DNA of 64,000 nucleotides, from positions 1-64,000 of the forward strand of contig JBCCDY010000004.1 in assembly GCA_039030555.1 (NCBI GenBank). The letters are read 5' to 3'. A program made the position numbers and the translations under genes. This document shows, piece by piece, positions 26,157-33,842 of the stretch. Every line of letters begins with the position of its first letter. Position 1 is the stretch's first letter. Source of the stretch: JBCCDY01 sp039030555. GTDB lineage: Bacteria; Bacteroidota; Bacteroidia; Cytophagales; Cyclobacteriaceae. The notes below the pieces were generated by a model. It made no database searches, was not told the DNA's origin, and saw nothing but the letters and a program-made list of their open reading frames with translations.

Positions 26157-26576
26157 TTAAAACAATAAGTTATCTTTTGAATTCAGCTTACTCAAATCAA
26201 TTTTGGTTAAATACTCTACCCCTGAACATTTATTCAAGCAATGATATAGGTTTTCAATAGGAAATGTGTCGTCATCTGAATCGATAATGAAAAAATAATC
26301 GATTTTTTTCAATTCCGGAACAAGATAAAAAATTGCTTTTTCCGCTATGGATTTATTCTTGAGCAAACGTATAACTGAATTTTCAGAAGAAGATTTATAA
26401 TTAACAATACTTAAGCTCATTTTTTCTGAGGATACTTTTATATCTGCTTCCCTCATGAGTTCAAGAGGGAAAGCATTGTTGATCTGCCAGGCTAGCTTAT
26501 ATTCTTTAATAGATGAAACGATGCCCCAGAGCTCAAAATCGTATTCATAATCAATAATGAGTTTTTGCTTTTTCAT
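26157..26576 (-). CDS. IPExxxVDY family protein
   Basis: A 139-residue Bacteroidota-specific protein named for the motif IPExxxVDY, seen here as VPELKKIDYFFII around residues 80-92. Nothing is known of its function. The protein is soluble and has an acidic segment (DSDDDTFP) after the motif. It lies upstream of pyk on the same strand and is divergent from acpP, the conserved family location. An ATG start is clear. The stop is followed by a 113-base gap before pyk, in which I see nothing specific. Confidence 0.82.
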   Translation of the reverse strand: MKKQKLIIDYEYDFELWGIVSSIKEYKLAWQINNAFPLELMREADIKVSSEKMSLSIVNYKSSSENSVIRLLKNKSIAEKAIFYLVPELKKIDYFFIIDSDDDTFPIENLYHCLNKCSGVEYLTKIDLSKLNSKDNLLF

Positions 26577-26657
26577 CCTTTCGGGAAATTACGGGAGAAT
26601 TGCTTAATTCCAGTAAAAAAAGCCCGAAAAAGGCGTTTAAATTCAAAAAAGAAATAG

Positions 26658-26688
26658 TTTGATTTTAATACAATTAAACATTTCTTTG
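26658..26688 (+). promoter_or_regulatory. Promoter candidate for acpP-fabF-rnc-nadE
   Basis: TTTG at 26658-26661, exactly 19 bases of spacer, then TTTCTTTG at 26681-26688. The second box is one mismatch from the Bacteroidota -7 element TAnnTTTG. Transcription would start near 26694, giving a short leader of about 20 bases before the acpP ATG. This is the best-matched promoter in the window. Confidence 0.6.
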
Positions 26689-26715
26689 CAGTTGTTTTAA
26701 CTAAAGATTAAAAGG

Positions 26716-26952
26716 ATGTCAGAAGTATCACAGAAAGTAAAAGCAATTATTATTGACAAATTAGGAGTTGAAGAATCAGAAGTAACTCCTGAAGCTAGCT
26801 TCACGAACGACCTTGGTGCAGACTCATTAGATACTGTAGAACTTATTATGGAATTCGAAAAGGAATTCAATATTTCTATACCAGATGATCAAGCCGAAAA
26901 CATCGCTACTGTAGGCCAGGCTATTTCTTACCTGGAAGAAAACGTCAAGTAA
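26716..26952 (+). CDS. acpP: Acyl carrier protein
   Basis: AcpP carries growing fatty acyl chains on a 4'-phosphopantetheine arm. The 78-residue acidic protein has the modification site GADSLDTVEL, with the attachment serine at S37. Helices and length match type II fatty-acid synthase ACPs. An AAAAGG sequence lies a few bases before the ATG, and a promoter-like element precedes it. fabF follows after a 15-base gap, the usual arrangement across bacteria. Confidence 0.97.
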   Translation: MSEVSQKVKAIIIDKLGVEESEVTPEASFTNDLGADSLDTVELIMEFEKEFNISIPDDQAENIATVGQAISYLEENVK

Positions 26953-26967
26953 TTTTTGCCTTCATAC

Positions 26968-28221
26968 ATGGAATTAAAAAGAGTTGTTGTAACTGGGTTA
27001 GGTGCCCTTACACCTATAGGTAATACTGTTGATGAATATTGGCAGAATCTTACCAAAGGTGTTAGCGGTGCAGCCAGAATAACTCGTTTTGATCCCGAAA
27101 AATTCAGAACTCAGTTCGCGTGTGAAGTAAAAAACTTCGACGCGAACGAGTATTTTGACAGGAAAGAAGCCAGAAAAATGGATCCTTTCTGCCAGTACGC
27201 CCTTGTGGTGGCAGATCAGGCTATCTCCGATTCAGGAATAGACCTCGAATCTCAAGACCTCGACAGATGTGGAGTGATTTGGGGTTCCGGAATAGGAGGT
27301 ATCAGAACTTTTCAGGATGAAGTAACCTCTTTTACGAAAGGAGACGGAACTCCAAGGTTTAATCCATTCTTCATTCCTAAAATGATCTCGGATATTGCTC
27401 CGGGATTGATCTCCATAAAGTATGGCTTTAGAGGGCCTAATTTTCTTACGGTCTCAGCTTGTGCTTCTTCAGCGAACTCGATAATTGATGCCCTTACTTA
27501 CATCAGGTTAGGGAAAGCAGATTATATAGTCACCGGAGGTTCGGAAGCTTCTGTAGTTGAAGCCGGAGTAGCCGGATTTAATGCCATGAAAGCACTTTCT
27601 GAGCGTAATGATTCACCTGAAACGGCATCAAGGCCTTTCGATAAGGAAAGAGATGGATTTGTCTTGGGTGAAGGTGCTGGCTCCCTCATATTGGAAGAAT
27701 ATGAGCATGCAAAGGCAAGAGGTGCTAAAATATATGCAGAGGTTTATGGTGGCGGTATGTCGGCAGACGCTCACCATATGACGGCTCCTCACCCGGAAGG
27801 TTTGGGGATTATCCGTGTTTTGAATGAAACACTAAAAGATTCTGATATTGCTCCTAAAGAAATTGATTATATCAACGTACATGGTACTTCAACACCTTTA
27901 GGCGATCCCGGAGAAATAAAAGCGATCCAAAATGTGTTTGGTGAGCACGCTTACGATCTCAATATCAGTTCTACCAAATCGATGACCGGACACCTTTTAG
28001 GTGCTGCCGGAGCTATAGAAGCTATAGCTAGTATAAAAGCCGTGGAAAATGATAAAGTACCCCCTACTATAAATCATTTTACTGATGATAATTCTTTCGA
28101 TCCAAGATTGAACCTCACCTTTAACAAAGCTCAGGATAGAACGGTAAATGTAGCATTGAGCAACAACTTCGGGTTTGGTGGTCACAACTGTTCACTAATT
28201 TTCGGTAAAATCAGGTCTTAG
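26968..28221 (+). CDS. fabF: 3-oxoacyl-[acyl-carrier-protein] synthase II
   Basis: FabF (KAS II) condenses malonyl-ACP with acyl-ACP to elongate fatty acids. The 417-residue protein has the nucleophile in TVSACASS (C165) and the two histidines in YINVHGTSTPLGD (H305) and TGHLLGAAG (H342). I chose the ATG at 26968 over a TTG 12 bases upstream because MELKRVVVTGLG is the canonical beginning. It follows acpP and is followed by rnc after three bases, the acpP-fabF-rnc order conserved in Bacteroidota. Confidence 0.97.
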   Translation: MELKRVVVTGLGALTPIGNTVDEYWQNLTKGVSGAARITRFDPEKFRTQFACEVKNFDANEYFDRKEARKMDPFCQYALVVADQAISDSGIDLESQDLDRCGVIWGSGIGGIRTFQDEVTSFTKGDGTPRFNPFFIPKMISDIAPGLISIKYGFRGPNFLTVSACASSANSIIDALTYIRLGKADYIVTGGSEASVVEAGVAGFNAMKALSERNDSPETASRPFDKERDGFVLGEGAGSLILEEYEHAKARGAKIYAEVYGGGMSADAHHMTAPHPEGLGIIRVLNETLKDSDIAPKEIDYINVHGTSTPLGDPGEIKAIQNVFGEHAYDLNISSTKSMTGHLLGAAGAIEAIASIKAVENDKVPPTINHFTDDNSFDPRLNLTFNKAQDRTVNVALSNNFGFGGHNCSLIFGKIRS

Positions 28222-28224
28222 CGA

Positions 28225-28968
28225 GTGGCTAACTTCCTTGCTCTTTTTAAAGGAAAGCAAAAAGCAGAACTTCGAAAGCTATCAATACAAATAAAACGTG
28301 TTACGGGCTTTAAGCCTAAAAACGTTGAACTATATAAGCTCTCGCTTATTCATAGCTCTGCAGCAGAAGTTGACTCAAAAGGATTCAAAATATCAAACGA
28401 AAGGCTGGAGTACCTTGGTGATGCTGTCTTAGACCTGATTATCGCTGAATACCTTTTCAAAAAATATCCTTTCAAAGAAGAAGGCTTTCTCACAGATATA
28501 CGCTCCCGGGTAGTAAACAGAGAGTCTTTAAACGAGCTCGCCAGAAAAATCGGACTGCAAAAACTCATCGTGTACAGTAAAGGGTCAACCAGGGGGAATG
28601 CAAATAAATCCATGCTAGGCGATGCCATGGAGGCATTTATTGGAGCCATTTACCTGGACAGAGGTTATAAGTTTTGCAGAAACTTCGTATTGAACGACCT
28701 CTTTCTTCCCAACATAGATTTTTCGAAGAGAATAAAAGAAGACCCTAATTATAAAAGCAGGATTATAGAATATGCCCAAAAAAAGGGTATAAATATTCGT
28801 TTCGAGATCGTAGAAGTAGACGAAGGAATATATAACCGAAAAGAGTTTACGGCTCAAATCTTCCTCGATGAAAAACCTCAAGGCATTGGACATGGTTCTA
28901 ATAAGAAAAAGGCGGAACAGAGTGCTGCTAAAAAAACATTGGAATCGTTAAATCTAAATGTCGGTTAA
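28225..28968 (+). CDS. rnc: Ribonuclease III
   Basis: RNase III cleaves double-stranded RNA during rRNA and mRNA processing. The 247-residue protein has the signature ERLEYLGDAVLD (residues 59-70) with the catalytic acidic residues, a second acidic cluster in GDAMEAFIGAIYLD, and a C-terminal double-stranded RNA-binding domain ending in GSNKKKAEQSAAKKTLE. The start is GTG three bases after the fabF stop. Its last base overlaps the first base of nadE (TAATG). Confidence 0.96.
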   Translation: MANFLALFKGKQKAELRKLSIQIKRVTGFKPKNVELYKLSLIHSSAAEVDSKGFKISNERLEYLGDAVLDLIIAEYLFKKYPFKEEGFLTDIRSRVVNRESLNELARKIGLQKLIVYSKGSTRGNANKSMLGDAMEAFIGAIYLDRGYKFCRNFVLNDLFLPNIDFSKRIKEDPNYKSRIIEYAQKKGINIRFEIVEVDEGIYNRKEFTAQIFLDEKPQGIGHGSNKKKAEQSAAKKTLESLNLNVG

Positions 28969-30827
28969 TGAGAAAAATAAAACTTGCCGGTGCTTCTCTC
29001 AATCAGACTCCCATCAGTTGGTCACACAACAGAAAAAACATAAGCTCAGCCATTCATATGGCAAAGCAAGATAAGGTCGACATTCTTTGCCTGCCAGAGC
29101 TCTGTATTACTGGTTACGGATGTGAAGACTTGTTCTTAAGCGAATGGTTACCTCAAAGAGCCTTAGATGAACTCTTAAATATTGTATCTGAAACAAAAGG
29201 AATTGCTGTTTCCCTTGGACTTCCTTATCGACTGGATGGAAGGTTGTTCAATTGTGCGTGTTTTATAAAAGACGGGGAAATCCTTGGATTTAATGTTAAA
29301 CAAAATCTGGCCAATGAAGGGGTTCATTACGAGCCAAGGTGGTTTACCCCCGGACGAACTGGTGAAGTTTACGAGATCGAAATTGCGAGTCAGAAATATC
29401 GATTAGGTGATTTAACCTATGAAATCGATGGGGTAAAGATCGGTTTTGAAATCTGTGAAGATGCCTGGAGTGGAGATAAAAGGCCAGCGTGTAGGCTTCT
29501 GGAAAAAAATATTGATCTCATCATCAACGGCAGTGCAAGTCATTTTGCAATTGGAAAGTCCAAAAGCAGACAGGAGTTATTCAGGAAGAGCTCGGAAGAT
29601 TTCAATTGTACCTATTTATATGTTAACCCACTTGGAAATGAAAGCGGTAGGATAATCTTCGATGGAGAAATCATAGTGGCACAAAAAGGGCAAATGCTCA
29701 TGACAAATGAGTTATGCTCTATGCGGGAGATCGACTATAAATCCATTGATATCGACTTTGATGAAGCAAGTGATCACAAAACAGATATTGCCCCTCAGGA
29801 ATCCGCTTTTGTAGAATTCACGCAAGCCACAACCTTAGGTCTGTTCGATTACCTTAGAAAAAGTAAAAGTCAGGGGTATGTTTTATCGTTGAGTGGTGGA
29901 GCTGATTCATCAACTTGCGCCGTATTGGTTGCTGAAATGGTTCAAAGAGGAGTTTCAGAGCTAGGAATCGAAGCATTCTTGAATCGAATCAATATTAATA
30001 ATCTTAAAGACTCAAGTGCAGAATTAGATGAAAAAGAGATTGTTAAAGAAGTCTTAAAATGCGCATACCAATCCACCGAAAATTCATCAAAAGATACCTT
30101 TAATTCTGCAAAATATTTAGCAGACTCCATTGGTGCTAAATTTTATAATTGGAAAGTCGATGAACAGATAAAAGCTTATTCATCTCAGATTGAAAGCGCT
30201 CTCGACAGACAATTGACCTGGGAAACGGATGATATAGCCCTTCAAAATATCCAGGCCAGGGCCAGGGCTCCAATCATTTGGATGATGGCCAACATCCACA
30301 ATGCCCTACTGATTACCACTTCAAATCGAAGCGAAGGAGATGTAGGCTATGCTACCATGGATGGCGATACCAGTGGAAGTTTAGCTCCCATAGCCGCAAT
30401 AGATAAATTCTTTATCCTGAACTGGTTAAAGTGGGCTGAACAAGAACTTGGTTATGAGGGTTTAAACCTCGTCAACCAACTGAACCCTTCAGCAGAGTTG
30501 AGGCCACTGGAAAAAACACAAAAAGATGAGGATGACTTGATGCCCTACTCCGTAATCCTTGAAATTGAAAAGTTGGCAATACATAAGCGATTCTCGCCTA
30601 TCCAAATTTATGAGGAACTCAAAACAAAAAACTTGGAAAGTGGAGACTCACTTAAAGAGCACATCTCTAAATTTTTCAAGCTCTGGTCCAGGAACCAATG
30701 GAAAAGAGAGCGTTTAGCACCTTCGTTCCACCTTGATGATTTTAATGTTGATCCGAAAACCTGGTATCGCTTCCCGATTTTATCCGGAGGTTATGAAGAG
30801 GAGTTGGCTCAACTGGAAAACTTCTAA
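28968..30827 (+). CDS. nadE: Glutamine-dependent NAD+ synthetase
   Basis: This enzyme converts nicotinic acid adenine dinucleotide to NAD+, using ammonia released from glutamine by its own glutaminase domain. Residues 1 to ~280 form a nitrilase-like amidase domain with the Glu-Lys-Cys triad in LPELCITGYG, FNVKQNLANEG and GFEICEDAW. The synthetase domain has the pyrophosphate-binding loop LSLSGGADSSTCA and a TTSNRSEGDVGYATMDGD segment. The 619-residue two-domain form is one of the two common types. It overlaps the rnc stop by one base, so it ends the acpP operon. Confidence 0.95.
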   Translation: MRKIKLAGASLNQTPISWSHNRKNISSAIHMAKQDKVDILCLPELCITGYGCEDLFLSEWLPQRALDELLNIVSETKGIAVSLGLPYRLDGRLFNCACFIKDGEILGFNVKQNLANEGVHYEPRWFTPGRTGEVYEIEIASQKYRLGDLTYEIDGVKIGFEICEDAWSGDKRPACRLLEKNIDLIINGSASHFAIGKSKSRQELFRKSSEDFNCTYLYVNPLGNESGRIIFDGEIIVAQKGQMLMTNELCSMREIDYKSIDIDFDEASDHKTDIAPQESAFVEFTQATTLGLFDYLRKSKSQGYVLSLSGGADSSTCAVLVAEMVQRGVSELGIEAFLNRININNLKDSSAELDEKEIVKEVLKCAYQSTENSSKDTFNSAKYLADSIGAKFYNWKVDEQIKAYSSQIESALDRQLTWETDDIALQNIQARARAPIIWMMANIHNALLITTSNRSEGDVGYATMDGDTSGSLAPIAAIDKFFILNWLKWAEQELGYEGLNLVNQLNPSAELRPLEKTQKDEDDLMPYSVILEIEKLAIHKRFSPIQIYEELKTKNLESGDSLKEHISKFFKLWSRNQWKRERLAPSFHLDDFNVDPKTWYRFPILSGGYEEELAQLENF

Positions 30828-30886
30828 TGAGTAATTTTCAAGTTGAAAGAAGAAATTGGCTGAATGACAGTTGAGATGCTATTAAT

Positions 30887-30916
30887 TTTTAAAACACATT
30901 AAGCCATCTATATTTG
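30887..30916 (+). promoter_or_regulatory. Candidate promoter for lgt
   Basis: TTTT at 30887-30890, 18 bases of spacer, then a perfect -7 element TATATTTG at 30909-30916. The start point would lie near 30921, about 13 bases before the lgt ATG. The 106-base gap shows no clear terminator for nadE. Confidence 0.5.
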
Positions 30917-30933
30917 CCCAAAATAAAATCTGA

Positions 30934-32097
30934 ATGGACTTTTTAAGCTTCATCATTTGGGATCCCTCTCCCACTATGGTCACTTTTCCCGAATGGCTTC
31001 CTCTAATTGCCGGTCGCGAGGTACGCTGGTATGGGCTGCTTTTCGCACTCGGCTTTCTCATCAGTCAGCAAGTCATGTTCTATATGTTCAGAAAAGAGGG
31101 CAAAAAAGAAAGTGATGTTGAAGTCGTAACCGTAGTGATGATGATCTCAACAGTTATTGGTGCCAGATTAGGTCACGTACTTTTTTATGAGCCAGATAAA
31201 TATTTACCCAACCCCATCAAAATCCTATACATCTGGGAGGGTGGACTTGCCAGCCATGGAGCTTTCTTTGCGATTTTCGTGGGTTTATTTATTTATGTGA
31301 ACTATAAAATAAAAATCAACCTGTTCAAAGGTCAGTTTTCCTGGAAGAAGTATAAACGAGAAGGCCAGAGCTTTCTTTGGATCATTGATCGTATTGCGAT
31401 CGTTGTGGCCTTGACAGGCTGCCTTATACGACTTGGTAATTTCATGAACAGTGAGATAGAAGGTCTACCAACGGGTACGAATCAAGGTGTTGTATTTGCT
31501 AGAGCAGCCGAAGATATTGTTTCCAGCATAGGATGGGTAGAATCCGTTGAAGTATCAAAAGCAGTAGAAACAGAAACAATCTACGAAGAGGGAATTGTCC
31601 CCGTAAAGCTAAAAGTCAGTTTCAATACACCTGAAATTACTGAAGAACAAGCTAACCTCCTCGTGCAAAAAGATGTAAAAAGGGCATTGACCAGGTATGA
31701 ATATGTCACAAGACATATTTCTGAGCCTATCGGCAAAGGCTTGACTTACGACCTTTCGAAGAACAAAGGTAAATGGACTGCGGAAGTCATTACAGGAGGT
31801 ATTGTCAGACACCCTTCTCAGTTGTATGAATCATTCTCCTATCTCATCATCTTTTTTATACTTTTTTTCATTTGGAAACAGAAAAAAAGTGAATTGAAAG
31901 GAGGATGGCTTTTCGGTTTATTTATGGTACTCGTTTTTGGCGTCAGGTTTTTCTATGAATTTCTTAAAGAGAATCAGGTAGCTTTTGAAGACGAGCTCGC
32001 CTTAAATATGGGCCAGTGGTTGAGTATTCCATTTGTGCTGATTGGCGTAATTTTTATGCTTCGGAGTAAAAAGAGTATTCAAGGTACCGGATCATAG
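30934..32097 (+). CDS. lgt: Prolipoprotein diacylglyceryl transferase with periplasmic insertion
   Basis: Lgt transfers diacylglycerol from phosphatidylglycerol to the lipobox cysteine of prolipoproteins in the inner membrane. The 387-residue protein has the family motifs REVRWYGLLFALGF, GGLASHGAF with a catalytic-type histidine, RLGNFMNSEIEG (R166) and HPSQLYES (H293). The two last motifs are 127 residues apart. As I recall, the spacing in E. coli is about 53, so ~75 extra residues sit in a periplasmic loop rich in charged residues. This matches a form common in Bacteroidota. Its final codons overlap yidD on the other strand. Confidence 0.93.
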   Translation: MDFLSFIIWDPSPTMVTFPEWLPLIAGREVRWYGLLFALGFLISQQVMFYMFRKEGKKESDVEVVTVVMMISTVIGARLGHVLFYEPDKYLPNPIKILYIWEGGLASHGAFFAIFVGLFIYVNYKIKINLFKGQFSWKKYKREGQSFLWIIDRIAIVVALTGCLIRLGNFMNSEIEGLPTGTNQGVVFARAAEDIVSSIGWVESVEVSKAVETETIYEEGIVPVKLKVSFNTPEITEEQANLLVQKDVKRALTRYEYVTRHISEPIGKGLTYDLSKNKGKWTAEVITGGIVRHPSQLYESFSYLIIFFILFFIWKQKKSELKGGWLFGLFMVLVFGVRFFYEFLKENQVAFEDELALNMGQWLSIPFVLIGVIFMLRSKKSIQGTGS

Positions 32098-32300
32098 CCG
32101 CTTCCTCCCCAGGGGTGACATTTGGATATCCTTCTTATAGATAATAAAAGTCCTTTAATAGGGCCGTGTTTTTTAATTGCATGGATGGAATAGCTTGAGC
32201 AGGTTGGGGTAAACCTACAACTTCTTGGAAGCCATGGGCTAATAATCAATTGATACGCTTTTATCGGAAGGATTAATACTTTGGAAATCGGATTATTCAT
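32079..32300 (-). CDS. yidD: Membrane protein insertion efficiency factor YidD
   Basis: YidD is a small membrane-associated protein that assists YidC-dependent insertion. The 73-residue protein has the family core SPWLPRSCRFTPTCSSYSIHAIKKHG and a hydrophobic N terminus, and ends in GGSGYDPVP. A TTG two codons earlier overlaps the preceding stop (TTGA) and could be used instead of the chosen ATG. It is not next to rnpA or yidC, the arrangement in many other phyla. The gene is convergent with lgt, overlapping it by 19 bases. Confidence 0.92.
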   Translation of the reverse strand: MNNPISKVLILPIKAYQLIISPWLPRSCRFTPTCSSYSIHAIKKHGPIKGLLLSIRRISKCHPWGGSGYDPVP

Positions 32301-32302
32301 AT

Positions 32303-32920
32303 TCAAAGTAAATCTCCAATATCCAACTTCTTCTTTTTACCCTTTGGGTTGATGTAGTACCATTTACCAACGCGCTCACCATTTTCGTAAGTCCCGGTAT
32401 ACTCCAATCTCCCTTCTTCGGCATAAAATTCCCAATCACCTTCTTCCTTACCATTTACATACTTTCCTTTTTGGGTCAGGATTCCTTTATCGTTGTAGTG
32501 TTTCCATTCGCCATCCGGCAGACCACTTGAATAATTCATTTTGCGTTTAAGTTGTCCATTGGAATGATAGAATTCCCAGAAACCTTCATAAAGACCGGAT
32601 TTATAGAGTCCTGATCTTTCCAGTTGTCCATTATCATAATAATAGAATGCAGAGTCAATCAGCAATCCTGAATCCCATTTTTCTTCTGAAATCAATGTTC
32701 CATTGAAGGAGTAATTTTTCGTAATTCCATTCAATTCTCCATTAAAGTAATGCTCAACCGCTAGTATGTTACCATCCTTGTAATAGTAGACCCACTTCCC
32801 CTCCTTATTTCCGTTTAGGAATTTTCCTTCATGTTTCTTTTGACCACTGGAATACAAATTATCCTGAGCAGAACCCGTAATTCCAACTAAAATGAACAAG
32901 ACTAGGTAGAAGAATCGCAT
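32303..32920 (-). CDS. Secreted MORN-variant repeat protein (YwqK-like)
   Basis: A 205-residue protein with an N-terminal signal peptide (cleavage likely after ITGSA, residues ~13-18). The rest is about seven MORN_2-type repeats, each with a core such as GKFLNGNKEGKWVYYYKDG or GEWKHYND. Such proteins form elongated beta sheets and in Bacteroidota are often annotated as YwqK-family antitoxin-like, usually without direct evidence. It is probably periplasmic or outer-membrane-associated. It is divergent from the beta-barrel candidate and precedes yidD; the stop overlaps an alternative yidD start. Confidence 0.85.
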   Translation of the reverse strand: MRFFYLVLFILVGITGSAQDNLYSSGQKKHEGKFLNGNKEGKWVYYYKDGNILAVEHYFNGELNGITKNYSFNGTLISEEKWDSGLLIDSAFYYYDNGQLERSGLYKSGLYEGFWEFYHSNGQLKRKMNYSSGLPDGEWKHYNDKGILTQKGKYVNGKEEGDWEFYAEEGRLEYTGTYENGERVGKWYYINPKGKKKKLDIGDLL

Positions 32921-32935
32921 TTATATACGTTTAAG

Positions 32936-32964
32936 CAAATCTATGAACAATTAATGCCATTAAA
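32936..32964 (-). promoter_or_regulatory. Candidate promoter for the MORN-repeat gene
   Basis: On the minus strand, TTTA (plus 32961-32964), 17 bases of spacer, then a perfect -7 element TAGATTTG (plus 32936-32943). The leader before the ATG at 32920 would be only about 8-10 bases. Confidence 0.42.
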
Positions 32965-33017
32965 CGAAAAGAGGTTCATATTCTTTTATACCTTAAGAAA
33001 AGCTAAGGAAGGTATTA

Positions 33018-33842
33018 TTGAATTCTCGAGTTTTATTATTGCTTTTTAGTTTAATAATCTCCGAAGGTGTATCTCAAAATATTAGTTTTGAAACAGGTGC
33101 ACGTAGCTTTGGAGTAGGCAACGCCAATTTGTTGATGAAGGATACCTATGCCTTAATCAATAACATCGCCCGAATTTCCAGTCATAAAGACCAGTCAGCC
33201 TTTTTGGCTTATGATAACCGATTTGGAATCGGGCAATTTCAAACACTTTCAGCAGCTTATATCCATCCTTTTGACTTTGGAAATTTTGGAATCAGCTTTA
33301 GTCGTTTTGGTAACGATCTATTCAATCAACAGTCTTTTGGTTTAGGTTTCGCAGATAAAATAGGTGTTGTGGAGTTAGGTCTAAAATTGAATTATCTGCA
33401 AACAAACATCATAGATTTTGGTACTTCAAATGCTTTAGTAGCTGAGCTCGGAGCATCTGCTGAAATACTACCGATTCTGGCATTAGGCCTAAGAGTTTTC
33501 AATCTGAATCAAGCCAATCTGATTTCGAATGAACAGATATTCCAGAATGTTCCTACAATAGTTGGAATAGGTTTAGATTATAAGCCAAGTTCAAAAATCG
33601 ATCTCTTCATTCAATTAGATCAGGATTTAGATAACAATACCAACTTTAAGGCCGGGATAGAATTTTCATTGATAAAAGAAGTTGTTTTAAGGTCTGGTAT
33701 AAATACCGAACCCATTCAGAATTTTTTTGGAGTAGGCTTCAAAGAGAAAAGCTTTAGTCTCGACTACGCTTTAGCAAGCTCACAAGACCTGGGCCTATCC
33801 CATAATGCATCATTATCATATACATTTAAAAAGGCAGAATGA
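33018..33842 (+). CDS. Small outer-membrane beta-barrel protein (PorV/FadL-like fold)
   Basis: A 274-residue protein with a signal peptide (residues 1 to ~20) and then alternating strands with the beginning GARSFGVGNANLLMKDTYAL. This resembles the GARxxGMGxA start of FadL/PorV/PorQ-like barrels, and the C terminus reads LSYTFKK. I cannot say which subfamily. The start must be TTG: an in-frame stop lies eight codons upstream and no ATG occurs earlier than the PorV-like motif. The TTG is preceded by AAGGAAGG five bases away, an unusually good Shine-Dalgarno sequence here. Its stop overlaps the next ATG (ATGA). Confidence 0.72.
   Translation: MNSRVLLLLFSLIISEGVSQNISFETGARSFGVGNANLLMKDTYALINNIARISSHKDQSAFLAYDNRFGIGQFQTLSAAYIHPFDFGNFGISFSRFGNDLFNQQSFGLGFADKIGVVELGLKLNYLQTNIIDFGTSNALVAELGASAEILPILALGLRVFNLNQANLISNEQIFQNVPTIVGIGLDYKPSSKIDLFIQLDQDLDNNTNFKAGIEFSLIKEVVLRSGINTEPIQNFFGVGFKEKSFSLDYALASSQDLGLSHNASLSYTFKKAE

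Noticed and set aside
26956..26967. TTG start for fabF four codons upstream
   Set aside because: MELKRVVVTG at the ATG is the normal beginning of the protein.
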